NCBI GenBank assembly: GCA_900104855.1
Contig: FNSS01000001.1
Span: 7,015,001-7,079,000 of the forward strand
Length of the DNA: 64,000 bases
DNA from: Rhizobiales bacterium GAS188
GTDB lineage: Bacteria > Pseudomonadota > Alphaproteobacteria > Rhizobiales > Beijerinckiaceae
Direction: 5' to 3'
In this document: positions 12,113-21,160 of the stretch, piece by piece
How the letters are laid out: every line of letters starts with the position of its first letter
Numbering within the stretch: the first letter of the stretch is position 1
Notes under the pieces: generated by a model
What the model was told of the DNA's origin: nothing
What the model saw: the letters and a program-made list of their open reading frames with translations, nothing else
Databases searched by the model: none
Made by a program: the position numbers and the translations under genes

Positions 12113-13147
12113 ATGGCCGAGCCCAAAGACAGGACCGATAATCTACCTCATCCGCGCGAGCGCTACCGGCTCGTCGGGCATGAACGTGCCGAGCTCGCCA
12201 TGCTCGAGGCGCTGCGCTCGCACCGCCTCGCCCATGCCTGGCTGATCGGGGGGCCCGAGGGCATCGGCAAGGCGAGCTTCGCCTATCGGGTGGCGCGTTT
12301 CGTGCTCGATGGGCGCGATCCGTTCGCGCGCGCCGAAGGCGCTTCCTCGCTCAACATCGCGCCCGACGCGCCGGTGGCGCGGCGCATCGCCGCTGCTGCC
12401 CATCCCGATCTCTTCGTGCTCGAGCGCACGCTCGGCACGAGCGGCAAGCTGCGCACCGAGATCACCGTCGACGATGCGCGGCGCGCCACGTCCTTCCTGC
12501 AGACGACCAGCGGGGAGGGCGGCTACAAGGTGCTGATCGTCGACGTCGCCGACGAATTGAACCGCAATGCGGCGAATGCCCTCCTCAAGATCATCGAGGA
12601 GCCGCCCGGCCGTTCGCTCGCCTTGCTCGTCGCCCATGTGCCGGCGCGCCTGCCAGCCACCATCCTGTCGCGCTGCCGGCGATTGCGGCTCGAGCCGCTC
12701 ACCCCGGCGCAGATCGTCGAGATCGTCTCCGATCTGCCGGGCATCGACGCCACGGGCCCGGTGATCGCAGAAGCGGCGGCGCTCGCCGAGGGCTCGGTCA
12801 AGCGTGCGCTGATGCTGATGGAGGAGCGGGCCGTGGAGTTCGCCCGCCTGGCGCGTGATGTCCTCGAGGCGCCGCCCGGGGCCTGGCGGACGGCCGCGCT
12901 CAAGCTCGCGGGCAAACTCGGCGCTCGCGCCGGCGAAGCCTCCTACGACATCATCTTCGATGCCATCTTCGACTGGCTGCAGGAGCGCGCCAACCGCCTC
13001 GCGGTCGCCGCCGACGCGCGTGCCGAGGGCGCGGCGCGTCTATGGACCGAGATCGAGATGCGCAAGCGCGAAGCCGACACATACAATCTTGACAAACGCG
13101 CCCTCGTCCTCACGTCTCTCAAGGAGGTGGCGGAGCTCGCGCTGTGA
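12113..13147 (+). CDS. holB: DNA polymerase III subunit delta'
   Basis: This clamp-loader subunit has a AAA+ fold. [21 protein letters not shown] near residue 42 is the P-loop region, and [20 protein letters not shown] near residue 150 is the signature sensor stretch of delta'/gamma subunits. The product is 344 residues. As usual for delta', the ATP site is probably not catalytic. Its stop overlaps the GTG at 13144 that could start metG, but the metG ATG at 13186 is preferred. Confidence 0.93.
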   Translation: MAEPKDRTDNLPHPRERYRLVGHERAELAMLEALRSHRLAHAWLIGGPEGIGKASFAYRVARFVLDGRDPFARAEGASSLNIAPDAPVARRIAAAAHPDLFVLERTLGTSGKLRTEITVDDARRATSFLQTTSGEGGYKVLIVDVADELNRNAANALLKIIEEPPGRSLALLVAHVPARLPATILSRCRRLRLEPLTPAQIVEIVSDLPGIDATGPVIAEAAALAEGSVKRALMLMEERAVEFARLARDVLEAPPGAWRTAALKLAGKLGARAGEASYDIIFDAIFDWLQERANRLAVAADARAEGAARLWTEIEMRKREADTYNLDKRALVLTSLKEVAELAL

Positions 13148-13185
13148 GGCGACGGGCCCATTGGAGCGAGCGAGACGCGAGGCGG

Positions 13186-14751
13186 ATGACAAAATCGAAG
13201 TTCTACATCACCACGGCGATCTCCTATCCCAACGGCGCGCCGCATATCGGCCATGCCTATGAGGCGGTGGCGACGGATGCGATCGCCCGTTTCAAGCGCA
13301 TCGACGGCTATGACGTGTTCTTCCTGACGGGCACGGACGAGCACGGGCTGAAGATGACGCAGACCGCGGGCAAGGAAGGCATCTCGCCACGCGCGCTGAG
13401 CGACCGCAACGCGCCGATCTTCATGGCCATGTGCGACAAGCTCGCGGTGTCGCAGGACCGCTTCATCCGCACCACGGAGCCCGTCCATTACGAGTCCTCG
13501 CAAGAGCTGTGGCGCCGCATGCAGGCGGCAGGCGACATCTATCTCGACACTTACGCCGGCTGGTATTCGGTGCGCGACGAGGCCTTCTACGACGAGAGCG
13601 AGACGAAGCTCGGGGAGGGGGGAGTGCGCTTCGGCCCGCAAGGCACGCCGGTCGAATGGACGCAGGAGCAGACCTATTTCTTCCGCCTCTCCGCCTATCA
13701 GGAGCGGCTGCTGCGCCATTACGAGAGCAACCCCGACTTCATCGGGCCGGATACCCGCCGCAACGAGGTGGTGAGCTTCGTCAAGCGGGGCCTGCAGGAC
13801 CTGTCGATCTCGCGCACCACCTTCACCTGGGGAGTGCCCGTGCCCGAGCAGCCGGACCATGTCATGTATGTCTGGGTCGATGCCCTGACGAATTACATCA
13901 CCGGCGTCGGCTTCCCCGACGAGACGGCGCCGGACTGGCGCTATTGGCCTGCCGATCTGCACATCATCGGCAAGGACATCGTGCGCTTTCATGCCGTCTA
14001 TTGGCCGGCCTTCCTGATGTCGGCCGGGATCGCGCCGCCGAAGCGAGTCTTCGGCCATGGCTTCCTGTTCAACCGCGGCGAGAAGATGTCGAAATCGGTC
14101 GGCAACGTCATCGACCCCTTCGCGCTGGCCGATGCCTATGGGGCCGATCAGCTGCGCTATTTTTTCCTGCGCGAGGTCGCCTTCGGCCAGGACGGCAGTT
14201 ACAGCCACGACGCCATCGTCAACCGCATCAACGCCGATCTCGCCAATGATCTCGGCAACCTGGCGCAGCGCTCCTTGTCGATGATCGCGCGCAATTGCGA
14301 TGGGCGCGTGCCGGCGCCGGGCGAGCTGTCTGAAGCCGATGCGACCCTGCTCGCCGAGGCGGACGCGCTGCCGCAGCGCGTGCGCGCCGCCATGGATCAG
14401 CTCGCTTTGCATGTGGCGCTCGCCGATATCTGGAGCGTGGTCGCTTCCGCCAACCGCTATTTCGCCGCCGAAGAGCCCTGGGTGAAGCGCAAATCCGCGC
14501 CCGAGCGCTTTGCGACCATCCTGCATGTGACGGTCGAGACGCTGCGCGCCATCGGCATCGTGACGCAGCCCTTCATTCCAGGCGCGGCCGCAAGGCTGCT
14601 CGACTTCATCGGCGTGCCGCAGGAGAAGCGTCTCATGCAAGAGATCGGAAGCGCGGGGCGGCTCGAGGCGGGGAGGGCGCTGCCGGCCCCTGCCCCGATC
14701 TTTCCCCGTTATGTCGAAGCCGACGCGGCAGCGGAGCCTGCGAATCCCTGA
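13186..14751 (+). CDS. metG: Methionyl-tRNA synthetase
   Basis: This class I aminoacyl-tRNA synthetase charges tRNA-Met. The HIGH motif is PHIGHAY near residue 17, the KMSKS motif is EKMSKS near residue 300, and the [11 protein letters not shown] stretch lies near residue 235. At 521 residues it lacks the C-terminal tRNA-binding dimer domain, which is normal for this subgroup. The linker domain carries no zinc-knuckle Cys set. The start at ATG 13186 gives the usual N-terminus [17 protein letters not shown]. An upstream GTG at 13144 overlaps the holB stop. Confidence 0.95.
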   Translation: MTKSKFYITTAISYPNGAPHIGHAYEAVATDAIARFKRIDGYDVFFLTGTDEHGLKMTQTAGKEGISPRALSDRNAPIFMAMCDKLAVSQDRFIRTTEPVHYESSQELWRRMQAAGDIYLDTYAGWYSVRDEAFYDESETKLGEGGVRFGPQGTPVEWTQEQTYFFRLSAYQERLLRHYESNPDFIGPDTRRNEVVSFVKRGLQDLSISRTTFTWGVPVPEQPDHVMYVWVDALTNYITGVGFPDETAPDWRYWPADLHIIGKDIVRFHAVYWPAFLMSAGIAPPKRVFGHGFLFNRGEKMSKSVGNVIDPFALADAYGADQLRYFFLREVAFGQDGSYSHDAIVNRINADLANDLGNLAQRSLSMIARNCDGRVPAPGELSEADATLLAEADALPQRVRAAMDQLALHVALADIWSVVASANRYFAAEEPWVKRKSAPERFATILHVTVETLRAIGIVTQPFIPGAAARLLDFIGVPQEKRLMQEIGSAGRLEAGRALPAPAPIFPRYVEADAAAEPANP

Positions 14752-15587
14752 TGCTCGTCGACAGCCACTGCCATCTCGATTTCCCCGATCTCGCCGCCGA
14801 CGAGGCGGGCGTGATCGCGCGCGCCAGGCAGGCGGGGGTGGGCATGTTCCTCACCATCTCGACCCGGGTGCGCCAGAACGCGACGCTGCAAGGGATCGCG
14901 GCGCGCCACCACGATGTGCTGTTCACGGTCGGCACGCATCCGCACAATGCGGCGGAGGAAGCCGATGTCACGGCCTCGGAGATCGTCGGACTTTCGGCCC
15001 ATCCGAAATGCGTCGGCATCGGCGAAGCCGGGCTCGACTACCATTACGACCGTTCGCCGCGCGACGTGCAGGAGCGCGTCTTCCGCACCAATATCGCAGC
15101 GGCGCGCGAGACAGGCCTGCCGCTGGTGATACATGCACGCGATGCCGATGACGACATGATCCGCATCCTGACGCAGGAGATGGGGCGGGGCGCCTTCAAG
15201 GCCCTGCTGCACTGCTTCACCTCGAGCGAGAAACTGGCGCGTGCCGGCCTCGATCTCGGCTGCTTCATCTCCTTCTCGGGAGTCTTGACCTTCAAGCGCT
15301 CCGAGGAGCTGCGCCGCATCGCCGCGAGCGTGCCGGAGGGCCGCCTGCTGGTCGAGACCGACGCTCCTTATCTCGCTCCCGTGCCGTATCGCGGCAAGCC
15401 CAACGAGCCGGCCTATGTGGTCGAAACAGCCAAGGTTCTCGCAGAAACTCGCGGCATGTCGCTCGACAAGCTCGCGGATCTCACCACGACGAATTTCCTG
15501 CTTCTGTTCGACAAGACATCGACGGCTTTGGGTGCGACGGCTTCCGCGGCAGCGCGCGGACCCGCCGCGACATCGCGAGCCGGCTGA
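14751..15587 (+). CDS. tatD: TatD-family metal-dependent DNase
   Basis: This is an amidohydrolase-fold phosphoesterase. SHCHLDF at residues 5-11 gives the HxH metal ligands. GEAGLDYHYD near residue 91, IHARDAD near residue 127, the LHCFTS motif near residue 152 and ETDAPYLAP near residue 204 supply the rest of the site. The last 20 residues are Ala/Thr-rich and extend beyond the usual end. Its ATG overlaps the metG stop by one base (TGATG), so the genes are coupled. Probable role is 3'-5' exonuclease in DNA repair or turnover. Confidence 0.93.
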   Translation: MLVDSHCHLDFPDLAADEAGVIARARQAGVGMFLTISTRVRQNATLQGIAARHHDVLFTVGTHPHNAAEEADVTASEIVGLSAHPKCVGIGEAGLDYHYDRSPRDVQERVFRTNIAAARETGLPLVIHARDADDDMIRILTQEMGRGAFKALLHCFTSSEKLARAGLDLGCFISFSGVLTFKRSEELRRIAASVPEGRLLVETDAPYLAPVPYRGKPNEPAYVVETAKVLAETRGMSLDKLADLTTTNFLLLFDKTSTALGATASAAARGPAATSRAG

Positions 15588-15601
15588 CGAGGCGAGGCGC
15601 G

Positions 15602-16399
15602 ATGCCATTGCGGATCACCATCCTCGGCTGCGGTTCCTCGGGCGGCGTGCCGCGCGTCGGCGGCGATTGGGGCGCCTGCGACCCCAAGAATCCGAAGAAC
15701 CGCCGCCGCCGCTGCTCGCTGCTGCTCGAGACGGGTGAAGCCGAGCGGGCGCTTGCCGTGCTCGTCGACACCTCGCCGGATCTCCGCGATCAACTGCTCG
15801 ACGCCGATGTGCGCCGCCTCGACGCCGTGATCTTCACCCATGAGCATGCCGACCACACCCATGGCGTCGATGACCTGCGGCCACTGGTGATCACCCGCAG
15901 GGCCCGCCTGGACGCCTGGATGGACGAGCCGACGGCGAGCGCCGTCAAGCGGCGCTTCGGCTATGTCTTCGCGACCCCGCCCGGCAGCACCTATCCGCCG
16001 CTTCTGACCGAACGTCGCCTCACTGTGGCAGAGCCCTCGACCATCAATGGCCGAGACGGCACGAGCCTCACCTTGACGCCCTACAGGCTCCCGCATGGCG
16101 ACATTGATGCGCTCGGGCTTCGCATCGGCGCCTTTGCCTATGCGCCGGACCTCAACGGCATTCCGCCAGAAAGCGAGGCGCTGTTCGAGGACCTCGACAT
16201 CCTCCTGATCGACGCCTTGCGCATCCGCCCGCATCCTTCGCATTTCAGCCTCGAGGAAACGCTCGCCGCCATCGCGCGCTTCAAGCCCAAGCGCGCCGTC
16301 CTCACCAACCTCCACACCGACCTCGATTACGCCAAGCTCGTCGAGACGCTGCCCGCCGACGTCACGCCGGCCTTCGACGGCATGCAGCTCTTCCTGTGA
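15602..16399 (+). CDS. MBL-fold metallo-hydrolase (PhnP-like)
   Basis: A metallo-beta-lactamase fold hydrolase of 265 residues. GCGSSGGVPR at the start and the metal motif FTHEHADHTHG near residue 80 are clear, and the late His lies in LTNLHTDLDY near residue 241. The GCGSSxGxP opening and overall length fit the PhnP group of cyclic phosphodiesterases, but the natural substrate is not known and no phn genes are nearby. It is the last gene of the conserved housekeeping block and lies 14 bases after tatD. Confidence 0.88.
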   Translation: MPLRITILGCGSSGGVPRVGGDWGACDPKNPKNRRRRCSLLLETGEAERALAVLVDTSPDLRDQLLDADVRRLDAVIFTHEHADHTHGVDDLRPLVITRRARLDAWMDEPTASAVKRRFGYVFATPPGSTYPPLLTERRLTVAEPSTINGRDGTSLTLTPYRLPHGDIDALGLRIGAFAYAPDLNGIPPESEALFEDLDILLIDALRIRPHPSHFSLEETLAAIARFKPKRAVLTNLHTDLDYAKLVETLPADVTPAFDGMQLFL

Positions 16400-16854
16400 C
16401 CTGATCATCCACGAAACACCCGGCACAGCCGATCGAGCGGCCAGGCGACGTCCTGGATGACGATTTTCCTTCTCTGCCAAGGCCCTATGACGCCCATGGC
16501 GTGAGTTCCATAATATATCTTATGCGAATTTAATTTCCATCGGGCCGAACGGGCTGGCCTCACGCAAGCGCGGCGTTCCGAGCAATAACCAGATTCATCG
16601 TTCCGTGCGTCAATTGGCGATGATGCTCGTTCGTCAGCATTACGCGGATTTCGGACCGACGCTTGCCTGTTCGCTACGCTGATGCATGGTTGTCAGGGAA
16701 CAGCAAAAAGCCTATATCTATCGTCGAAGTGCAGCAAATCCGTCACCCAGGGCGACCAGCCTGACGCTCAGCATTGCGACGCGGATTGCATAGGACGAGA
16801 CTAATCCGTCCGGCACTGTTCCAGCCAAACATTGATAACCTTTGGAGGATGAGA
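16400..16854. other. Intergenic boundary region after the housekeeping block
   Basis: About 455 bases are AT-richer than the flanking genes and hold no convincing ORF. They contain the dif-like palindrome at 16503-16530. They lie at the switch from conserved core genes to accessory genes. The DinB-like gene begins at the right end with a good GGAGG site at 16844-16848. Confidence 0.4.
16503..16530. other. dif/XerCD-like recombination site (candidate attachment site)
   Basis: CATAA (16509-16513) and TTATG (16520-16524) form inverted inner arms around a six-base centre TATATC, with the flanking AT-rich outer arm GCGAATT on the right. This CATAA-N6-TTATG layout is the core of XerC/XerD sites such as dif. 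The outer arms deviate from the E. coli sequence. The position at a core/accessory boundary fits either the chromosome dif or an integration site for a Xer-using element. No second copy was noticed in the window. Confidence 0.4.
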
Positions 16855-17355
16855 ATGATCTCACCCGGATATTGCCGACTTATGTCCCGTTATAACACTT
16901 GGCAGAATGCCTCGTTGGTAACGGCTGCCGATGGGCTCACCAACGAGGATCGCTGGAAGGATCGAGGTGCTTTCTTCCAATCGATCGCGGCGACATTGAA
17001 CCATCTTTATTGGGCTGATGCCCTGGTACTGGAACGATTAAAAGGGAACGAGCGTCCAGAGGAAACCATCAAGCACTCCCTTGCAAGTCCGTCGGATTGG
17101 GCTGACTTCAAGGCGCTCCGTTTGCAAAGGAACGAGGAAATCGAAGAGTGGTCCGCGAGATTGCGCGACGCGGACCTGAACGGGGTGCTTGTCTGGTATC
17201 CTGGGGATGGTTCCACCCGAATCGAGAAGCCAAAAGCGCTCTGTGTCATGCAGCTTTTCAACCACCAGACACACCATCGGGGCCAGGTCCACGCGATGCT
17301 CACGGCAGCCGGTGCGGTACCAGAGCCGACTGATCTTCAGATGCTGGAATACTAA
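16855..17355 (+). CDS. DinB-like four-helix protein
   Basis: A 166-residue protein of the DinB/YfiT superfamily, whose members often use a three-His metal site for thiol S-transfer or dehalogenation-type reactions. Candidate His ligands are in LNHLYWAD near residue 49 and in FNHQTHHRGQ near residues 132-141. The start at 16855 (MISPGYC) is set by GGAGG six bases upstream. Base composition is visibly lower in GC than the neighbours, which suggests acquisition. Substrate unknown. Confidence 0.85.
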   Translation: MISPGYCRLMSRYNTWQNASLVTAADGLTNEDRWKDRGAFFQSIAATLNHLYWADALVLERLKGNERPEETIKHSLASPSDWADFKALRLQRNEEIEEWSARLRDADLNGVLVWYPGDGSTRIEKPKALCVMQLFNHQTHHRGQVHAMLTAAGAVPEPTDLQMLEY

Positions 17356-17743
17356 GCCAGGTGCGTTCTTAACGGAACGGTGCGGGCTGGTTCACAGAAT
17401 TCGGAGGCCCTTAGCGTAGGATTTCGCCCTCTCCCGCAAACGCCCCCAGGTGAAGCCCTTCAACCCAGCCACCTTCGGATCGTGCGTGGCCGGAGGGCCC
17501 GGCTATTCAATGGGATTTGATGCAGCGGTTCGCACCCAATCGATTGCAGACACGATTCGTTTCCTTCAACTCAATTTGGGGCCGTAGAGCCCGCGTCGGG
17601 ACTCTTGCCCGCCGGAGCTTGGAGCAGGCTCCGCGCCAACCTTCAAACCCGAGTGGCGCGCCCATCCGGGTCCGCCGCAACTTCGCAACCCTGACCAGCT
17701 ACGTTGCGGCGGCCCCTACCCGCAGCGCCCGGTCCCGGCAGGA

Positions 17744-17790
17744 GTGACATTTCTACTTTGCGCGCCGAGCGCCATTTCTGACTTGCGCCG
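17744..17790 (+). mobile_element. Possible IS21-family terminal repeat remnant
   Basis: Two imperfect copies of CATTTCT(A/G)(A)CTT(T)GCGC occur side by side, one at about 17748-17764 and one at about 17773-17790. IS21-type elements carry such multiple short terminal repeats with a TGxCATTTxTACTTTGCGC flavour. No transposase gene is present, so this would be a leftover end. The assignment rests on recalled resemblance only. Confidence 0.3.
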
Positions 17791-17798
17791 ACAGCTGC

Positions 17799-17999
17799 CT
17801 CGCGGGCACGTTCAGCGTGGCCGGACCGATCGCGCGCATGCAGCCGTCACGGCACGCCGACATCGTCGCCGCCCTTTGCCGCGCCGCCAGCGACATGACG
17901 GCGCTCTGGCCGCTGCGCAAGCGCCACATCATGCGCCGCGTCGCGCCGGACCGCCCGCCTTCGCAAGCAACCAGCGACGCCTCGAGGATGGCCCTATAA
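17799..17999 (+). pseudogene. C-terminal fragment of an IclR-type regulator
   Basis: The frame through 17799-17999 reads LAGTFSVAGPIARM, then HADIVAALCRAASDMTALWPL. This resembles the last segment of IclR-family effector domains, where a (I/F)SVAGP turn is followed by a terminal helix. No HTH domain or upstream portion is present, and the frame meets the possible IS end directly. It is read as a truncated gene. Confidence 0.35.
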
Positions 18000-18078
18000 G
18001 CCCTCCCGCGCTCCCAGTTGACCCGGCCCCTGGGACCGCCCCGATAAGGATAGCGGTCAGCCAGCACCGAGGTGATTC

Positions 18079-19113
18079 GTGAGCTCTTCCGCCCATTTCC
18101 TGAGCCCTTCCGAAGCCGCCAGGCGACTCGGCGTCTCCGCCAAGGCCCTGCGGCTTTACGAGCAGCGGGGCCTGGTCGCCCCGGTCCGCAGCGCGGCCGG
18201 ATGGCGGGCCTATGGTCCCGACGAGATGGCCCGCGCCGCCGAGATCGCGGCCCTGCGCGCGCTCGGCCTCAGCCTCGCCCAGGTGGCGCGGGTGCTGGGG
18301 GGCGACGCCCAGGGCCTGGAGCCGGCCCTGGCCGCGCACCAGGCGGCACTCGAAGGACGGGTCCGCGAGCTCGCCGGCGCCGTGGAGAAGGTCCGCAGCC
18401 TGCGGGCCGACCTCGCCCGGGGCCAGGCGCCGGCCGCCGGAGAACTGGTGCGCCTGCTGGGACCGGCCGCCGAGCTCGTCGTCGCTTTCGACCTTCCCTG
18501 GCCCTGGGGCGGCGAACGCTTCGAGCTGCGCGACATGCGGCCGCTGAACTACATCACCGGCCCGCTGGGCTGCGGCAAGACACGGCTCGCCCAGCGCCTG
18601 GCCGAGACGCTGCCCGGCGCAGCTTTCCTAGGCATGGAACGGTTGAAGGACGGTGGCGCGGCGGCGCGGGCGCGGCTCGACGCCGACCCGGCCCTCAAGT
18701 CGCGGGTCGATCAGACCCTCTCCTGGCTCGTCGAGGACGGAGCCACGGCGTCGGCAGCCTTGATCGCCCTGCTCGTCGGACTGGAATCCGAAGGCCCGGC
18801 CATCCTGGTCGTCGACATGGTGGAGCAGGGGCTGGACCAGGCCGCCCAGGAGGCCCTGATCGCCCATCTGCGCCGCCGTGGGCCCGACGGGCGGCCGCTC
18901 TTCCTTATGACGCGCTCCTGCGCGATCCTGGACTTGGCTGCCTTAGGCGCCGACGAGGCGATCTTCTTCTGCCCGGCCAATCACAGCCCGCCGACCCGCG
19001 TCGCCCCCTATCCCGGCGCCCCGGGCTACGAGGCCGTCGCCACCTGCTTGGCCTCGCCCGAGGTGCGAGCCCGGACGGAAGGCATCATCGCCTGGCGGCC
19101 CAAGGTGGCGTGA
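18079..19113 (+). CDS. MerR-family regulator fused to a P-loop NTPase-like domain
   Basis: Residues 1-75 form a MerR winged helix (LSPSEAARRLGVSAKALRLYEQ, then SAAGWRAYGPDEM), followed by a short dimerisation helix to about residue 125. From about residue 150 a second domain starts: NYITGPLGCGKTRLAQRLAE is a P-loop, and AILVVDMVEQGLD near residue 240 looks like a Walker B strand. LFLMTRSCAILD and a Pro-rich C-terminus complete it. Normal MerR proteins are 110-280 residues with ligand-binding tails, not ATPases. The start is GTG with GAGG six bases upstream. Effector and targets are unknown. Confidence 0.8.
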   Translation: MSSSAHFLSPSEAARRLGVSAKALRLYEQRGLVAPVRSAAGWRAYGPDEMARAAEIAALRALGLSLAQVARVLGGDAQGLEPALAAHQAALEGRVRELAGAVEKVRSLRADLARGQAPAAGELVRLLGPAAELVVAFDLPWPWGGERFELRDMRPLNYITGPLGCGKTRLAQRLAETLPGAAFLGMERLKDGGAAARARLDADPALKSRVDQTLSWLVEDGATASAALIALLVGLESEGPAILVVDMVEQGLDQAAQEALIAHLRRRGPDGRPLFLMTRSCAILDLAALGADEAIFFCPANHSPPTRVAPYPGAPGYEAVATCLASPEVRARTEGIIAWRPKVA

Positions 19114-19229
19114 TGCCGAAGGAAGGGGCGATTGCGGAATTCGGCCGTGCAGGGGCGCTGAAGTTGCTCTCCAGCTAGCTCTTACGTTGGTGCGGCGCGG
19201 CCAGGATGCGCTCCTGGCGCGTCGACGGG

Positions 19230-20117
19230 TCATGCCTTCGCCATCGCCGCGACGACAGTGTCGAGGGGCACCCTACCCTTGCGATGGTCGACGCCCGTAT
19301 CGCTGGCGAAGCTGATATGACCGCTGTTGAGGGCGCGGGTCATCTCGATGAAGCCGGCGGTGGCAGCCGGCGAGAAGCCCCCATGCGAGAGAGCCTCGGC
19401 CCAGCTCGATTCCGGCACCGCATTCGCCAGCATCGGCCTGCCGAGCTCCTGGGCAAAGGCCTCAGCGACGTTGTTTGGAGAATACGAGGTGGGTCCTTCC
19501 AACGTGATCGTCCGGGTCCCGATCCAGTCCTCGCATAGGGCCTCGGCGGCAACCCGACCGACATCGGCAGTGGCGACCATCGGAACTGCCCGATCAAGTG
19601 GCGCAAGGAAGCTGTGCAGCACACCCTGTGTGACCGCGACGCCGGCCATCGGAGCCCAGTTCTCCATGAAATAACCGGCGCGGAGGAAAGTCACCGGCAG
19701 GCCGATCCGGCCCAGACGCTGCTCCAGCATCCGGTTCATGCCGATCCACCCGGTACCATCCGGCCGGTCTGCCCCGACCGAGGACAGGGCTACGAGCTTC
19801 GGCAGGCGCGCTGTGACCGCCGCCTCGGCGATGGCACCGGCGACGGTTTCGGCTCGTGCGAACAGGTCGTCCAAGGCGTAGTGTTGCGGGCTCAGCAGAT
19901 AAGCACCCCGAGCACCGGACAGGGCATCGCTCAACGCCCGAACATCGGTAAGGTCGGCGACGGCCACCTGTGCGCCCTGGCGGGCCCAAACATTTCCCTT
20001 GGCGGCATCGCGGACGACGACGCGGACGCGCTCGCCCGCCTCGATCAGAGTACGGGCGACGGCAGCGCCCGTGCGCCCACTCACGCCGGTGACGACATAA
20101 CATTCGGCTCTATGCAT
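19230..20117 (-). CDS. NmrA-like NAD(P)-binding oxidoreductase
   Basis: A 295-residue atypical short-chain dehydrogenase. The Rossmann motif YVVTGVSGRTGAAVA lies at residues 7-21, with a VRVVVRD strand turning towards NADP. The usual catalytic Tyr-Lys pair is not evident, as is normal for NmrA/azoreductase-type (QOR2) members. It is divergent from a LysR regulator, the standard layout of a regulator with its target. Likely role is quinone or redox sensing or reduction, but the substrate is not deducible. Confidence 0.82.
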   Translation of the reverse strand: MHRAECYVVTGVSGRTGAAVARTLIEAGERVRVVVRDAAKGNVWARQGAQVAVADLTDVRALSDALSGARGAYLLSPQHYALDDLFARAETVAGAIAEAAVTARLPKLVALSSVGADRPDGTGWIGMNRMLEQRLGRIGLPVTFLRAGYFMENWAPMAGVAVTQGVLHSFLAPLDRAVPMVATADVGRVAAEALCEDWIGTRTITLEGPTSYSPNNVAEAFAQELGRPMLANAVPESSWAEALSHGGFSPAATAGFIEMTRALNSGHISFASDTGVDHRKGRVPLDTVVAAMAKA

Positions 20118-20187
20118 GGCTTTCTCTTATGTTGATCCGGGCCGCGACCGGCCCGCCCAAAGAGGATGTGCCGAGGCTCGCCATAAT

Positions 20188-20222
20188 TCAAATGCATGGA
20201 TATAATCTGTCACATGCATGAA
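20188..20222. promoter_or_regulatory. Divergent NmrA/LysR control region with paired ATGCAT boxes and a TATAAT
   Basis: ATGCAT occurs at 20192-20197 and again at 20214-20219, flanked by TTC on the left and GAA on the right, making a loose dyad. Between the boxes is a perfect -10 hexamer TATAAT at 20201-20206, oriented towards the LysR gene. If this -10 is used, transcription starts at about 20213, immediately before the ATG at 20214. This favours that ATG as the LysR start and a nearly leaderless message. Confidence 0.4.
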
Positions 20223-21131
20223 GTGGATTTTAGTGCGGTCGACCTCAATCTCCTGAAGCTGCTCGATGCGCTGCTGCGGGAGCGCAGCGTGACTCGGGCG
20301 GGACTACGGCTTGGTCTCAGCCAGCCCGCGGCCAGCCGCGCTCTGGGCCGGCTGCGCCGCCTGCTGGCAGATCGACTCGTGGTGCGGACATCACGGGGGC
20401 TGGATCTGACACCGCGAGCTGCTGCCCTGGCGGAGCCGGTGGCGCGGCTGCTGGAAGGTGCTCGGGCGATCGTCGCGCCAGCGGCGTTCGATCCAGCCAC
20501 GGCGCACGGCCGGGTCACCATCGCCACCATCGACCATATGACGCTGCTGCTGATGCCAGCCCTGGTATCGCGGCTGGGGCGGCTGGCGCCCGGGCTTGAC
20601 CTGGAGATACCGCCTCCACTTGGCAACAATGTGGACCTCGTCGCGGAGGGCGCCGCTGATCTGGCGCTCGGCGTCTACGGCGATCTGCCGGCCAATTTCT
20701 TTCGTCGGGCGCTCTATGACGAGGACCTGGTCTGCGTCGTCCGCCGCGACCATCCGGTGATCGCGAAAGGGCTGACGCTCGAGCGCTTCGTCGCATTGTC
20801 GCATCTCTTGGTGACTATCACCGGTCGGGGCGAGGTACCGGTTGACGTGGCGCTGGCCCGGCATGGGCTGAGTCGGCGGGTGGCGATGCGGCTGCCGCAT
20901 TTCCTCGCCGCGCCAATGCTGGTGGCCGAAAGCGATATGATCCTGTCGCTGCCACGCCGGCTGGCTCGCCGCATCGCCGTCTCGACGCCGATTGCGGTGC
21001 TGGAACTGCCATTGGAGATCGGCTTCTTTACCCCGTCGATGATCTGGCACGAGCGGCGGCAGGACGACCCGGCCCATGCCTGGCTACGTCAGCAGGTGGT
21101 AGAGGCAGTGCGAGAATCGACTCGGGACTGA
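20214..21131 (+). CDS. LysR-family transcriptional regulator
   Basis: The N-terminal HTH is clear: DLNLLKLLDALLRERSVTRAGLRLGLSQPAASRALGRLR at about residues 8-47. The rest is a periplasmic-binding-like effector domain of usual length (305 residues from this start). The open frame begins at 20196, but a -10-like TATAAT lies inside that extension, so the ATG at 20214 is preferred. It should control the divergent NmrA-like gene and itself. The effector is unknown. Confidence 0.88.
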   Translation: MHEVDFSAVDLNLLKLLDALLRERSVTRAGLRLGLSQPAASRALGRLRRLLADRLVVRTSRGLDLTPRAAALAEPVARLLEGARAIVAPAAFDPATAHGRVTIATIDHMTLLLMPALVSRLGRLAPGLDLEIPPPLGNNVDLVAEGAADLALGVYGDLPANFFRRALYDEDLVCVVRRDHPVIAKGLTLERFVALSHLLVTITGRGEVPVDVALARHGLSRRVAMRLPHFLAAPMLVAESDMILSLPRRLARRIAVSTPIAVLELPLEIGFFTPSMIWHERRQDDPAHAWLRQQVVEAVRESTRD

Positions 21132-21160
21132 CCGGTCTGGGGTCCCCGTTCCGCTGCTGC

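Larger units (their letters stand above)
17356..18078. other. Gene-poor stretch with mobile-element and regulator remnants
   Basis: About 720 bases lack an intact gene. The first 380 bases show nothing recognisable. A pair of imperfect direct repeats at 17744-17790 resembles insertion-sequence ends, and it is followed by a C-terminal fragment that looks like an IclR regulator. The right end carries the GAGG site for the MerR-type gene. Confidence 0.4.

Noticed and set aside
12943..14640. 565-codon open frame on the minus strand opposite metG and holB
   Set aside because: Antisense shadow caused by high GC; metG and holB carry all expected motifs on the plus strand.
17517..17747. 76-codon plus-strand frame in the gene-poor stretch
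   Set aside because: No ribosome site, Arg/Pro/Ser-rich random composition, and it ends at the putative insertion-sequence remnant.
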